Assembly: GCA_947089905.1 (NCBI GenBank) | Contig: CAMUMG010000001.1 | Location: 372,001 to 436,000 of the forward strand | Length of the DNA stretch: 64,000 bases | DNA from: an uncultured Lachnospiraceae bacterium | GTDB lineage: Bacteria; Bacillota; Clostridia; Lachnospirales; Lachnospiraceae | Reading direction: 5' to 3' | Shown: positions 26,440-36,697 of the stretch, in pieces | Layout of the letters: every line of letters starts with the position of its first letter | Numbering within the stretch: position 1 is the first letter of the stretch | The notes under the pieces: generated by a model | What the model saw: the letters and a program-made list of their open reading frames with translations, nothing else | Databases searched by the model: none | Told to the model about the DNA's origin: nothing | Position numbers and translations under genes: made by a program

Positions 26440-29400
26440 TTACATCAAAAAATCCATAAAAGAAATCTGATTTGTTGCAGGCAGATCCCCCAGTAATCCT
26501 AATGCTTCCATAGTATCTACTACTGTTCCACTGACTTTACTACGAGTCTTAAAATCGTCCTTCGAAAGAAACTTTCCTGCTGCGGCAGCATCTACTACTT
26601 GATCTGCTGCTTTATCCCCCAATCCATCAATAGTAGAAAGTGCTGGCATTAATTTGCCTTCTATTACTTGAAAGGTATGCGCTTTTGCCTTATAAATATC
26701 AATAGGAAGAAATTCATATCCTCTTGCATACATCTCCTGTACGATTTTCATATCTTTTAAAGTATCTTCTTCCTTTTTAGAAAGTTTTACTGTTGAATCG
26801 TTCGAGGCAGCTCGCCGTTTAAATTCTGCCATATAAAACTCTAACTTTTCTCTTCCCTGACACATCAATTCATAATTAAATGCTGTCGCACGAATAGAAA
26901 AGTAAGCGGCATAATAGGCAAGTGGATAGTATACTTTAAAATAGGCAATTCGAAATGCCATCATAACATAGGCACAGGCATGTGCTTTCGGAAACATATA
27001 TTTAATTCGTTTACATGACCAAATATACCAATCTGGAACTTTATTTGCAGTCATTTCCTGTTCCATTTCTTCTGTTAGTCCTTTTCCTTTTCGAACACTT
27101 TCCATAATTTTAAAAGCATGTCCATTTTCTACTCCCATAGATATTAAATAAGTCATAATATCATCTCTGGTACAAATCGCAGTAGAAAGAGTACACTTTC
27201 CCTCTGCAATCAGAGTCTGTGTATTATTTAACCATACATCTGTTCCATGGGACAGTCCAGAAATACGAATCATATCAGAAAAACTCTTTGGTTTTGTATC
27301 TCGTAACATCTGCATGACAAAATCAGTTCCCAGTTCTGGTAACCCTAAACTTCCTAAGTCACATCCCCAAATATCTTCTGGTTTAATCCCAAGTGCTTGT
27401 GTTGACTCAAATAAAGATAATACTTTTGCATCATCCATACGGATCTGTTTGGCATCTATTCCCGTAATATCTTCCAACATACGAATCATCGTCGGATCAT
27501 CATGCCCTAAAATATCTAATTTTAACAAGTTATGATCAATCGAATGATAATCAAAATGTGTGGTGACTGTTTTGGTAGTCATATCATTTGCAGGATGTTG
27601 TACAGGAGTAAAGGAATAGATCTCCTCTCCATGAGGAAGAACAATAATTCCGCCCGGATGCTGCCCGGTGGTTCTTCGAACTCCAACACAGCCTTCTGCT
27701 ATCCGTGCTACTTCTGCTAGTCTCTTTTTTTGCTGATGTTCTTCATAATACCCTCTTACATAGCCAAAAGCTGTTTTATCTGCTAGTGTACCAATTGTTC
27801 CGGCTCGAAATGTATGTCCTTTTCCAAAAATAATTTCAGTATAATCATGAGCTTTACTCTGGTATTCTCCTGAAAAGTTCAAGTCAATATCTGGTTCTTT
27901 ATCTCCGTTAAATCCCAAAAATGTTTCAAATGGAATATTATGACCATCTTTACTTAAAAGTTTACCACAGACTGGACAGTTTCGATCTGGCATATCACAC
28001 CCAGAGCTTGCTGCATACTGTGTAACTGCCTCTGATTCAAAATCAGAATAAAAACAATTAGGGCAGTAATAATGCGGCGGTAAAGGATTAACTTCTGTTA
28101 TTCCCGCCATGGTTGCAGCAAAAGAAGAACCGACTGAACCACGAGAGCCTACTAAATATCCATCTTCATTCGATTTCCAAACTAACTTTTGGGCAATAAT
28201 ATACATCACTGCAAATCCATTAGTAATAATGGAATGTAATTCATGTTCTAATCTTTCTTCTACTTGTTTTGGCAATTTTTCTCCATACATCGAATGTGCC
28301 TTATTATAACAGATGGTTCGTAACGTCTGATCGGAATTTTCAATGACTGGCGGACATTTATCTGGTCGAACGGGAGAAATTTTTTCAATCATATCCGCAA
28401 TTTTATTTGTATTTGTGATAACAACTTCTCTTGCACGTTCCTCTCCGAGGTAAGAAAATTCTTCTAACATTTCTTCTGTTGTCCTAAGAAATAAAGGAGC
28501 CTGATGATCGGCATTATCAAATCCTTTGGAGAACATAATAATTCTACGATAAACCTCATCTTCTGGATTGAGAAAGTGTACATCACAAGTCGCCACAGTT
28601 AATTTTTTAAACTCATCTGAAAGAGCAATAATTTTTTTATTAATGTCAATCAGATCTTGACGTGAGCTAATATCATATTTATCACTTTCAATCATAAACT
28701 CATTATTTCCCAATGGCTGAATTTCAAAATAGTCATAAAATCTAGCTAGACGATCAATCTCTTCTTTTGACTCATTTCTTAAAAATGCCTGATAGAGTTC
28801 TCCCGCTTCGCATGCAGAACCAATTATTAACCCTTGCCTATATTGATTTAGCAAACTTTTTGGAATTCTTGGACGTCTTTGAAAATATTCCAGATGGGAA
28901 TATGATACTAACCGATATAAATTTACACGTCCTAAGTCGTTTTTACACAATATAATTGCATGATAAGTAGGCATCTTTTTAATAGCAGAAGCAGAGATTT
29001 CCTCTGTACTATTGATTTGAGAAAGTGTATAAACTCCTTTCTCTTTTAGCATCTGAATAAATTTTATATAAATTTCGGCTGTACATCCTGCATCATCCAC
29101 AGCACGATGATGATTTTCCAGAGAAACTCCTACTGCTTTTGCTACAGTATCCAATTTATATTTACTTAGATCCGGAAGTAAAACTCTTGCAAGACCTACG
29201 GTATCCACTACTGTAAAATCAGTTGCAATCTGCATAGCTTCTGCCTTTTTACTAATAAATCCAACATCAAAAGACGCATTATGAGCAACCAATACACAGC
29301 CTTTACAAAATTCTAAAAACTGAGGTAAAATTATTTCAATATTTGGATAGGAAAGAACCATTTCATCATTGATTCCAGTCAATTTCTCAATTTCAAATGG

Positions 29401-30915
29401 TATTGGAATTTCTGGATTCACAAAGGTAGAAAATTTTTCTGTCACTGTTCCATCTATTAACTTTACTGCTCCAATCTCAATAATTTTATCTTTTACTGGG
29501 CCAAAACCTGTAGTTTCAATATCAAATACGACACAAGGATCTTCTAAAGTCTGTCCTTTGTCATTCACAACAATTTCTTTCATATCATCTACTACATAAG
29601 CTTCCATTCCATAGATGATTTTAAACTCTTTTGCACGTTTCATTTTTTCTTCATCATCTTTATAATCTTTTGGATTTAGCGCATGAGAAGCTTCGGTAAA
29701 TGCCTGTACACATCCATGATCGGTGATTGCTACTGATGACATTCCCCAATTAAATGCTGTTTTTATCAAAACGGTAGGATCCACTACAGCATCCATATCG
29801 CTCATCATTGTATGTGCATGTAGTTCCACTCTCTTTAATGCAGAAGTATCTGTTCTCTTTTTTGTAAAATCATCAATCTTTTTGATACCTGTAATGGAAC
29901 CAATCGATATTTCTTTATCATAGTGATCTAATACTGCCATTCCTTTTACTTTTATAAACATTCCTTTTCGAAGGAATTCTCTTACTCTATCAATCTGATC
30001 CTTTTTTACAAAAATTTTTGCACTAATTGTATCTGTAAAATCGGTAATAGAAAAAATAACTAGAAATTTTTCATTTTTTAGTTCTCGTTCTTCATAGGAT
30101 AACATTTTTCCATGAACAATTACTTCGCCAACTTCATCTTGAATTTCCTGAATTGCTGTTGTTTCTCCTTCAAAAGTATGTCCATAAATAATATCTGGAT
30201 CATCTGGTAGACGTTTTTTATCTGAAAACTTTCCTTTTTCATATATTACTTTCTTTACGAAACCTTTTTCTGGATCTTTCTTCTCTAATTCTTTCTTTTC
30301 ATTGATATCTACAGATTTTTTACTCGCAACAGGATATGACAAATTTGTATCAGAAATATTTTCTTTTTCTTTCTCGTTTACTTTAACATATTCATATTCT
30401 GGAACTTCTATCTCTTCTTCTGGTTTATAAAATTCAGGTGTGACTTGTATTTCAAATCCAAACCGCTCCTGATACGTTTTTTCTAAATAATGCTTAATTT
30501 CTATTATTCTGCTTTGGCTGATAAAACTGTCCACAATTTTTAGATAGATGATATTTCCCTCAAAATTTATTTGGGCAGATTTTAAGATCTGATAGTCCAA
30601 TATACTTTGTTCCATAAGATCCATAAAAAAGCTTTCTTTATAAACTCCCCATAAACTTTCTGGATTATATTGAACAGAAAGTGTAAATACTTCTTTGAGC
30701 TGAATGGTACGTCTTGTCCTTAAAAAAAATTGTTTTTGTAATAAAACTTCCATTCTTTGTATCATACGTCGTTCAATTAAATGGTTACTTTTTATATGAA
30801 TTACCATTTCATTCATCTGCTTAGAAGTTGAAACTTTTTCTATTTCTACTTCTTTAAACAGATTTTTTAATACTTCATCCACTTTCAACGTATCAAAAAT
30901 GTCAAAAAAACGCAT
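26440..30915 (-). CDS. polC: DNA polymerase III alpha subunit, Gram-positive type (PolC)
   Basis: 1491 residues from MRFFDIFDTL. Order of domains: N-terminal region, OB-fold (about 230-340), PHP (ELHAHTMMSDMDAVVDP), inserted DEDD proofreading exonuclease (CVVFDIETTGFGPVKDKIIE ... CVLVAHNASFDVGF ... HHRAVDDAG), second PHP part, catalytic palm (EPDIDLNFSGEY), fingers, and helix-hairpin-helix end. PolC is the leading-strand replicase of low-GC Gram-positives. AGGAG lies 8 nt before the ATG at 30915; the start is only 4 bp after the ispG stop, so polC is read from the isoprenoid/envelope operon. Confidence 0.97.
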   Translation of the reverse strand: MRFFDIFDTLKVDEVLKNLFKEVEIEKVSTSKQMNEMVIHIKSNHLIERRMIQRMEVLLQKQFFLRTRRTIQLKEVFTLSVQYNPESLWGVYKESFFMDLMEQSILDYQILKSAQINFEGNIIYLKIVDSFISQSRIIEIKHYLEKTYQERFGFEIQVTPEFYKPEEEIEVPEYEYVKVNEKEKENISDTNLSYPVASKKSVDINEKKELEKKDPEKGFVKKVIYEKGKFSDKKRLPDDPDIIYGHTFEGETTAIQEIQDEVGEVIVHGKMLSYEERELKNEKFLVIFSITDFTDTISAKIFVKKDQIDRVREFLRKGMFIKVKGMAVLDHYDKEISIGSITGIKKIDDFTKKRTDTSALKRVELHAHTMMSDMDAVVDPTVLIKTAFNWGMSSVAITDHGCVQAFTEASHALNPKDYKDDEEKMKRAKEFKIIYGMEAYVVDDMKEIVVNDKGQTLEDPCVVFDIETTGFGPVKDKIIEIGAVKLIDGTVTEKFSTFVNPEIPIPFEIEKLTGINDEMVLSYPNIEIILPQFLEFCKGCVLVAHNASFDVGFISKKAEAMQIATDFTVVDTVGLARVLLPDLSKYKLDTVAKAVGVSLENHHRAVDDAGCTAEIYIKFIQMLKEKGVYTLSQINSTEEISASAIKKMPTYHAIILCKNDLGRVNLYRLVSYSHLEYFQRRPRIPKSLLNQYRQGLIIGSACEAGELYQAFLRNESKEEIDRLARFYDYFEIQPLGNNEFMIESDKYDISSRQDLIDINKKIIALSDEFKKLTVATCDVHFLNPEDEVYRRIIMFSKGFDNADHQAPLFLRTTEEMLEEFSYLGEERAREVVITNTNKIADMIEKISPVRPDKCPPVIENSDQTLRTICYNKAHSMYGEKLPKQVEERLEHELHSIITNGFAVMYIIAQKLVWKSNEDGYLVGSRGSVGSSFAATMAGITEVNPLPPHYYCPNCFYSDFESEAVTQYAASSGCDMPDRNCPVCGKLLSKDGHNIPFETFLGFNGDKEPDIDLNFSGEYQSKAHDYTEIIFGKGHTFRAGTIGTLADKTAFGYVRGYYEEHQQKKRLAEVARIAEGCVGVRRTTGQHPGGIIVLPHGEEIYSFTPVQHPANDMTTKTVTTHFDYHSIDHNLLKLDILGHDDPTMIRMLEDITGIDAKQIRMDDAKVLSLFESTQALGIKPEDIWGCDLGSLGLPELGTDFVMQMLRDTKPKSFSDMIRISGLSHGTDVWLNNTQTLIAEGKCTLSTAICTRDDIMTYLISMGVENGHAFKIMESVRKGKGLTEEMEQEMTANKVPDWYIWSCKRIKYMFPKAHACAYVMMAFRIAYFKVYYPLAYYAAYFSIRATAFNYELMCQGREKLEFYMAEFKRRAASNDSTVKLSKKEEDTLKDMKIVQEMYARGYEFLPIDIYKAKAHTFQVIEGKLMPALSTIDGLGDKAADQVVDAAAAGKFLSKDDFKTRSKVSGTVVDTMEALGLLGDLPATNQISFMDFLM

Positions 30916-30919
30916 TTTT

Positions 30920-31987
30920 TCAGCTCCTCTTTTTAGCATAAGCATCTAGTTCTTTTTTTAACTCTGATAATAGTACTTCTTCTGGAACTTTTCTTAAAAT
31001 CTCTCCTCTACAAAATAAAATTCCCTCGCCATTTCCTCCTGCGATTCCAAAATCAGCCTCTCTTGCCTCTCCTGGACCATTCACAGCACATCCCATCACT
31101 GCAATCTTTAATGGAAAATCATATTGCTCCACTAATTCTTCCGCCTGTTGCGCCAGACCAATTAAATCAATTTTAGTACGCCCACAAGTCGGACATGATA
31201 TCAATTCTACCCCTTTTCTTCTAAGTCCAAGTGTCTTTAAAATCAATTTAGCTGCTTTTACCTCCTCTATAGGAGATGCAGTTAAAGACACACGAATGGT
31301 ATCTCCAATTCCCTGATTTAAAATAAGTCCTAATCCAATGGAAGACTTTATAGTTCCTGCTAATTTTGTTCCTGCTTCGGTAATGCCAACATGTAGTGGA
31401 TAATTGGTTTCTTTTGCGATCAATTCATGTGCCTGTACACACATCATCACATTAGAAGATTTAATACTAATTACCAAATTGTCATATCCAAATTCTTCGA
31501 TTAGATGTACCTGTTCTATTGCACTTTCTACCAAACCTTCTGCTGTTACACCTTGATATTTTTCTAAAATTTCCTTTTTTAGAGAACCACTGTTGACACC
31601 TACCCTGATTGGAATATTTCTTTCTTTGGCTGTGTCTACTACTGCTTGTAACCGCTCTCTTGAACCAATATTTCCAGGGTTAATTCGAATCTTATCTGCC
31701 CCATGCTTCATTGCTGCAACTGCTAGACGATAATCAAAATGAATATCTGCTACAAGTGGAATATGAATCTTTTTTTTAATCTCTGAAAGACTTTCGGCTG
31801 CTTCCATGGTAGGAACTGCACATCGAATGATATCACATCCTGCTGTTTCTAACTCTAAAATCTGGGCCACTGTAGCAGTCGTATCCTCCGTTTTTGTATT
31901 TGTCATGGATTGAATTTTAATCTCACTTCCGCCTCCAATAGTGAGGGAACCGATCTGTATCTGTTTGGTCTGTTTTCGATCCATCAT
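30920..31987 (-). CDS. ispG: HMB-PP synthase (IspG/GcpE)
   Basis: 355 residues. The TIM-barrel part starts RKQTKQIQIGSLTIGGG ... IQSMTNTKTEDT; the C-terminal iron-sulfur part carries SCPTCGR and MGCAVNGPGEA, the cysteines of the [4Fe-4S] cluster. It converts methylerythritol cyclodiphosphate into HMB-PP, the penultimate step of the MEP isoprenoid pathway. AAGGAAG precedes ATGATG. With dxr and uppS in the same operon, isoprenoid supply and its undecaprenyl use are encoded together. Confidence 0.97.
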   Translation of the reverse strand: MMDRKQTKQIQIGSLTIGGGSEIKIQSMTNTKTEDTTATVAQILELETAGCDIIRCAVPTMEAAESLSEIKKKIHIPLVADIHFDYRLAVAAMKHGADKIRINPGNIGSRERLQAVVDTAKERNIPIRVGVNSGSLKKEILEKYQGVTAEGLVESAIEQVHLIEEFGYDNLVISIKSSNVMMCVQAHELIAKETNYPLHVGITEAGTKLAGTIKSSIGLGLILNQGIGDTIRVSLTASPIEEVKAAKLILKTLGLRRKGVELISCPTCGRTKIDLIGLAQQAEELVEQYDFPLKIAVMGCAVNGPGEAREADFGIAGGNGEGILFCRGEILRKVPEEVLLSELKKELDAYAKKRS

Positions 31988-32004
31988 TTCTTCCTTTCTA
32001 ATTC

Positions 32005-33297
32005 TTAAAAGAACAAATTTTTCAAATCATTATAAAAGATAAATACCATTAGCACCATTAGCATAACAAAACCTGCCATATGCACATAAGCCTCTTTTTC
32101 TCTGTCAATTGGCTTTCCACGTACTGCTTCAATCAATAGAAACAGTAATCTTCCCCCATCTAATGCTGGAATTGGAAGCAAATTCATCACTCCTAAATTA
32201 GCACTTAACAGTACACACCAATTAATTAATTGAATAATTAAATTGAGTGCTCCATACTTTTTAGAAGTGTCTACTACCTTGCCAATTTCACTTACAATTC
32301 GGACTGGTCCTCCTAAGTCACTGGTTGAAACTTTTCCCTGAAACATCATACCAAGGCTTTTAATAGTAGAAGAAATCCAATACTTTACTTCAAAAAAACT
32401 ATATTTTATAACATTTAATCCATTGGTTTTTTGAGAGTAGAGATTATAATTAAAACCTGTTGTATAATTTTGAATTACATTTGGAGTTACTTCAACAGAA
32501 TAATCCAGATTGTTTCTAATATAATTAATTGTAATAGCCGATCCATTTAACGGATTTTCATTAAAATAAAGTGCTAATTCCTTTCCACTTGCAATCGGTA
32601 CACCATTAATTGCGGTGATCACATCCCCCGCCTTAAATCCAGCTGCTTCTAATGCGCCTCCCTCTGCAATCTGTTCAATTTGTGCAGCTGTTTCATTTGA
32701 AACATACGTAAAGCCTAACTGGTAGAGTGCCATTTGTTCTACTACTAATTTTGTGCTGTACTTTTTTCCATCTCTTTTATAGTCAATTTCTAATTCATCT
32801 CCTGGCTGAATGGTATGAAAGTAATAATACATCTGAACTTCTCTTCCAAAATGAATTTTACTTCCATTGATCGAAGTGATGATATCTCCTGTTTGTAAAC
32901 CCGCCTTGGCAGCCGGCCCCTCTTCAGAGACATTTGTTATATAAGGAGAATCATATCCAATCAATCCAAGCATAATAAGGGATAATAAAAATGCAAGAAT
33001 AAAATTAAAAATAGGTCCTGCTGCAATTACTGAAATTCTTGCCCAAACTCCTTTACTATTAAATGCACCTTGATCACTGACCTCTTCGTCTTCTCCGAGC
33101 ATCATACATGAACCACCAATCGGAAAAAGTTTTAAGGAATATCTTGTTCCTCCCTTTACAAAACTAGCAAGTCTAGGTCCCATTCCCAGTGAAAACTCGG
33201 TTACTGTAATTCCATTCTTTTTCGCTAAGATAAAGTGCCCGAATTCATGAAAAATAATCACCAATCCAAATATTAAAATTGCTATAATGATATTCAT
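32005..33297 (-). CDS. rseP: Site-2 intramembrane zinc protease (RseP family)
   Basis: 430 residues. HEFGH at 17-21 in the first membrane helix is the zinc-binding HExxH; the second catalytic helix contains NLLPIPALDGGRLLF (N/D-G motif). Two PDZ-like domains lie between (VSEEGPAAKAGLQTGDIITS and IAEGGALEAAGFKAGDVITA). It cleaves membrane-embedded anti-sigma factors or remnant signal peptides. RsgI of this window is a membrane anti-sigma factor and could be a substrate, but that is an inference. Lies between dxr and ispG, as usual in Firmicutes. Confidence 0.94.
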   Translation of the reverse strand: MNIIIAILIFGLVIIFHEFGHFILAKKNGITVTEFSLGMGPRLASFVKGGTRYSLKLFPIGGSCMMLGEDEEVSDQGAFNSKGVWARISVIAAGPIFNFILAFLLSLIMLGLIGYDSPYITNVSEEGPAAKAGLQTGDIITSINGSKIHFGREVQMYYYFHTIQPGDELEIDYKRDGKKYSTKLVVEQMALYQLGFTYVSNETAAQIEQIAEGGALEAAGFKAGDVITAINGVPIASGKELALYFNENPLNGSAITINYIRNNLDYSVEVTPNVIQNYTTGFNYNLYSQKTNGLNVIKYSFFEVKYWISSTIKSLGMMFQGKVSTSDLGGPVRIVSEIGKVVDTSKKYGALNLIIQLINWCVLLSANLGVMNLLPIPALDGGRLLFLLIEAVRGKPIDREKEAYVHMAGFVMLMVLMVFIFYNDLKNLFF

Positions 33298-33317
33298 TTT
33301 ACATTACTCTCCATTTC

Positions 33318-34496
33318 TCAACTTATTTCTTGTGCATAGCGAGTTTTTGCTTCTATTTCTACCCACCCACGGGTTTCCGCTTCCGTATCAAGAATCTGAG
33401 AAAGAGAAGGATTCTCTATTCTATGATGTCTTCCCATAGCTGCTTCAATTAAATCAGTTATTGCTAAATATGGAATTTCTCTATTCAAAAACTTTTCCAC
33501 TGCACATTCATTAGCGGCATTATAGACAGTTGGCATACTTCCCTTTTGTTTTATCGCTTCATATGCTAAAGAAAGTCCCGGAAGTTCAGAAAAATTCGGT
33601 CGTTCAAAAGTAATTTTTCCTAATTCAAAAAAGTCAATTCGCTTTCCAGATAAAATAGTCCGTTCTGGATACGTAATAGCATATTGAATTGGAAGCCGCA
33701 TATCTGGTACTCCAAGTTGAGCAAGAACTGCCCCATCGATAAGTTCAACTGCTGAGTGAATAATACTTTCAGGTTGAATTACTACTTCAATCTGTTCTGG
33801 AGAAAGCCCAAACAGCCAGTGTGCTTCCATCACCTCTAATCCTTTATTTACCATAGTAGATGAATCAATCGTGATCTTTTTTCCCATAGACCAATTTGGA
33901 TGTTTTAATGCCTGTTCTACTGTAATATCTTTTAACTCCTCTCTTTTTTTGCCACGAAAAGGACCACCGGAAGCAGTTAATAAGATTTTACTGACTGCAT
34001 CTTGTATCTTTTGCTCTTTACATACAGCTTCTAAACATTGAAAAATTGCCGAATGTTCTGAATCAATAGGAAGTAATTTTACTCCATACTGTTTTGTCAT
34101 TGGCAAAATTAAATGTCCTGCTGTTACAAGTGTTTCCTTATTTGCAAGTGCAATATCTTTTCCTTTTTCTATTGCCTTCATTACAGGAATAATTCCAATC
34201 ATTCCAACTACAGCACTGATAACAATTTCTGCATCAGACTCTGCTGCACAGCTAATTAATCCATCCATTCCAGAATAAATTTCTACATTTAAATTTCTTT
34301 CCTTTAACTGTTTTGCTGCTTTAGCGTCAAAAACTCCTACTAAAGTAGGATGAAACTTTCGAATCTGTTGTTCTAATAAATCAATATTTTTATCTGCAGC
34401 TAAAGCTACTATCTGAATATCCTTCATTTCTTGTACTACTTGTAATGTTTGTGTACCAATCGATCCAGTAGAACCAAGAATAGCTATTTTTTTCAC
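33318..34496 (-). CDS. dxr: 1-deoxy-D-xylulose 5-phosphate reductoisomerase
   Basis: 392 residues. NADPH loop ILGSTGSIGTQTLQV at the start, ALANKETLVTAG, the substrate segment LPIDSEHSAIFQCL, and LTASGGPFRG. The enzyme rearranges and reduces DXP to methylerythritol phosphate, the first committed MEP-pathway step. The C-terminus contains the expected four-helix region. The gap to cdsA upstream is 32 bp. Confidence 0.96.
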   Translation of the reverse strand: MKKIAILGSTGSIGTQTLQVVQEMKDIQIVALAADKNIDLLEQQIRKFHPTLVGVFDAKAAKQLKERNLNVEIYSGMDGLISCAAESDAEIVISAVVGMIGIIPVMKAIEKGKDIALANKETLVTAGHLILPMTKQYGVKLLPIDSEHSAIFQCLEAVCKEQKIQDAVSKILLTASGGPFRGKKREELKDITVEQALKHPNWSMGKKITIDSSTMVNKGLEVMEAHWLFGLSPEQIEVVIQPESIIHSAVELIDGAVLAQLGVPDMRLPIQYAITYPERTILSGKRIDFFELGKITFERPNFSELPGLSLAYEAIKQKGSMPTVYNAANECAVEKFLNREIPYLAITDLIEAAMGRHHRIENPSLSQILDTEAETRGWVEIEAKTRYAQEIS

Positions 34497-34528
34497 TTTT
34501 AACCTCCTTGTAGTAGACTCTTAAACTA

Positions 34529-35332
34529 TCACACTAAAATCTGAGATAGGAAGTATACTACCGGAGCAGTAAAGATAATACTGTCAAAACGGTCTAAAAC
34601 TCCTCCATGTCCCGGAATTAAAGTTCCATAATCTTTTATCTCATGATTACGCTTAATCGCTGAGGCGGCTAAATCGCCCATCTGAGAAATGATAGAAGAA
34701 CATCCTCCAATTATGGTAAATGCTAATAGAGGATTCTTCATTTCTTTCATATGGTTTGAAAATACGAGTGCGAATAAAAATCCTAAAAACGCTGCTCCAA
34801 AAACTCCTGCAATACATCCTTGAGTTGACTTTTTTGGACTAAGTTTTGGTACAATTTTATGCTTTCCAAATTTTCTTCCAATCAGATAGGCAAAGGTATC
34901 GGAACCCCATGCTCCAATAAAAATCAGCCAAACTAAATATTCTCCTCCTTTTGCCATTCTAACTTGATAAATAAACATTAACATAACTGCTACATAATAA
35001 AAACCAAAATAGATCATCGTAATTTGTTCTGAACGATATTTTGGAAAACAGATGATATATGTGAACATCACTATTAATAAAAATATAATTCCTAGTCGAA
35101 AACAATATTCGTCTTTTTTTATATAGACTAATCCATCATAGATAAGACATGTTACATATCCAGCCATAGCAGGAAGTGATTTTTTCATACCAACTACTTG
35201 GTAAAGTTCTGTCATACCAATTAAAGAAATCAGTACAAGAATTCCAAACAATAATTCTCTACCGATAAGTAGAGATGCTGTAGTAATTATCATAAGCATG
35301 ACTGAACTGCGAAATCTAATCCAGAACATCAC
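34529..35332 (-). CDS. cdsA: Phosphatidate cytidylyltransferase
   Basis: 267 residues with about seven or eight hydrophobic segments. The C-terminal signature IPGHGGVLDRFDSIIFTAPV and the preceding GDLAASAIKRNHEIKDYG identify CdsA, which makes CDP-diacylglycerol from phosphatidic acid and CTP for all phospholipids. Its ATG overlaps the end of uppS by 4 bp, indicating translational coupling. Confidence 0.95.
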   Translation of the reverse strand: MMFWIRFRSSVMLMIITTASLLIGRELLFGILVLISLIGMTELYQVVGMKKSLPAMAGYVTCLIYDGLVYIKKDEYCFRLGIIFLLIVMFTYIICFPKYRSEQITMIYFGFYYVAVMLMFIYQVRMAKGGEYLVWLIFIGAWGSDTFAYLIGRKFGKHKIVPKLSPKKSTQGCIAGVFGAAFLGFLFALVFSNHMKEMKNPLLAFTIIGGCSSIISQMGDLAASAIKRNHEIKDYGTLIPGHGGVLDRFDSIIFTAPVVYFLSQILV

Positions 35333-36045
35333 ACGCCTCCAAATCTTCTTTCTCTTTTCCCATAATACTCAATTGCCTTTTCTAACTCTTTCTTATTGAA
35401 ATCTGGCCAGAGTACATCCGTAAAATAAAACTCTGAATACGCTGACTGCCAGAGTAAAAAGTTCGACAGTCTTTGTTCTCCACTTGTTCGGATAATAAGA
35501 TCCGGATCGGGAATCTCTGTTGAATCAAAAAATCTCTGAAAGCTCTCTGGTGTAATGTCATCTATTGTAAGAGTTCCATTTTGTACTGCTGCGACAGTCT
35601 TTTTTACTGCTCGTAAGATCTCATCTCTTCCTCCATAATTTAATGCTACTTGAAATTGTAATCCATCATAATCCTTTGTTTTCTCAGTCAGTTCTGCAAT
35701 CCGAAACTGTAAATCGTTATCTAAACGGGCAACATCCCCTAAAATTCGTACTCTCATATTATTCTTTTTACTTTTTTTTATACAGTCTTTTAAAAAATCT
35801 CTTAATAGCCCCATAAGAGTATCTATTTCTTCTTTTGGTCTTGACCAGTTTTCAGTAGAAAAGGCATAAACTGTAACATATTTCACGCCTAAATGATACG
35901 CATCTTCACAAAATTTTTCTACAGCTTTACTTCCCTGTTGATGTCCATAACTACGTGGCATATGTCGCTTTGCTGCCCAGCGACCATTTCCATCCATTAT
36001 CACTGCAATATGACATGGTATTATTTTTTTTGGAACTTCTTCCAT
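35329..36045 (-). CDS. uppS: Isoprenyl (undecaprenyl) diphosphate synthase
   Basis: 238 residues. IAVIMDGNGRWAAKRHMPRS carries the catalytic Asp and the diphosphate-binding NGRWA loop; TVYAFSTENWSRP, LIIRTSGEQRLSNFLLWQ and SEFYFTDVLWPDF complete the cis-prenyltransferase signature. It builds the C55 carrier lipid for peptidoglycan and other glycans. It is preceded by a hairpin after frr and coupled to cdsA downstream. Confidence 0.97.
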   Translation of the reverse strand: MEEVPKKIIPCHIAVIMDGNGRWAAKRHMPRSYGHQQGSKAVEKFCEDAYHLGVKYVTVYAFSTENWSRPKEEIDTLMGLLRDFLKDCIKKSKKNNMRVRILGDVARLDNDLQFRIAELTEKTKDYDGLQFQVALNYGGRDEILRAVKKTVAAVQNGTLTIDDITPESFQRFFDSTEIPDPDLIIRTSGEQRLSNFLLWQSAYSEFYFTDVLWPDFNKKELEKAIEYYGKRERRFGGV

Positions 36046-36078
36046 AAATTACCTCACTTTTGTTTTTGTCTAATAAAA

Positions 36079-36112
36079 TTGGAACGTATCAGATCTGTCC
36101 AACACGTTCCAA
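36079..36112 (-). terminator. Terminator/attenuator between frr and uppS
   Basis: On the minus strand: TTGGAACGT, 16-nt loop, ACGTTCCAA, then TTTTATT. A nine-pair perfect stem with a U-rich tail; it may reduce read-through from pyrH-frr into the uppS-cdsA-dxr genes. Confidence 0.75.
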
Positions 36113-36129
36113 AATGAATTCTTTCTGAA

Positions 36130-36684
36130 TTAAACAGTTAGAACTTCTTTTGATTTATCTTCCATAACCTTATCAACATCAGCAATATATTTATCTGTTA
36201 TTTTCTGAATTTCTTCCTCAATCTTATCTTGCTCGTCTTCAGAGATTTCATTATTCTTTGCTGCTTTTTTGATTACATCGTTTGCTTCTCTACGAATATT
36301 TCGAACTGCTACCTTTGCACCTTCTGCTTTCTTTTTTACATCCTTTACAAGTTCTTTTCTGCGTTCCTCTGTCAATTCCGGAAATACTAAACGAATCACT
36401 TTTCCGTCATTACTTGGAGTCAATCCCAAATCAGATGCCAAAATGGTTTTTTCAATTTCTTTAATCAATTTAGATTCCCATGGCTGAATTTGAATGATTC
36501 TTGCTTCTGGAACACTGATATTGGCAACGGATTGAAGTGGTGAAGGCTGTCCATAATAATCAACTCTTAACTTATCGAGTAAATGTGGATTTGCTCTGCC
36601 TGCACGAATTGAAGCATATTCCTCCTTTAAATTGTCTAATGACTTCTTCATCTTTTCTTCAAATGGAATAATTCTTTCGTTCAT
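36130..36684 (-). CDS. frr: Ribosome recycling factor
   Basis: 184 residues from MNERIIPFEEKMKKSLDNLK; SIRAGRANPHLLDKLRVDYY, NISVPEARIIQIQPWE and the basic helix KELVKDVKKKAEGAKVAVRN are characteristic. Together with EF-G it splits post-termination 70S ribosomes. AAAGGAGGTTTCGTT before the ATG fixes the start; the gene follows pyrH by 13 bp. Confidence 0.97.
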   Translation of the reverse strand: MNERIIPFEEKMKKSLDNLKEEYASIRAGRANPHLLDKLRVDYYGQPSPLQSVANISVPEARIIQIQPWESKLIKEIEKTILASDLGLTPSNDGKVIRLVFPELTEERRKELVKDVKKKAEGAKVAVRNIRREANDVIKKAAKNNEISEDEQDKIEEEIQKITDKYIADVDKVMEDKSKEVLTV

Positions 36685-36697
36685 AACGAAACCTCCT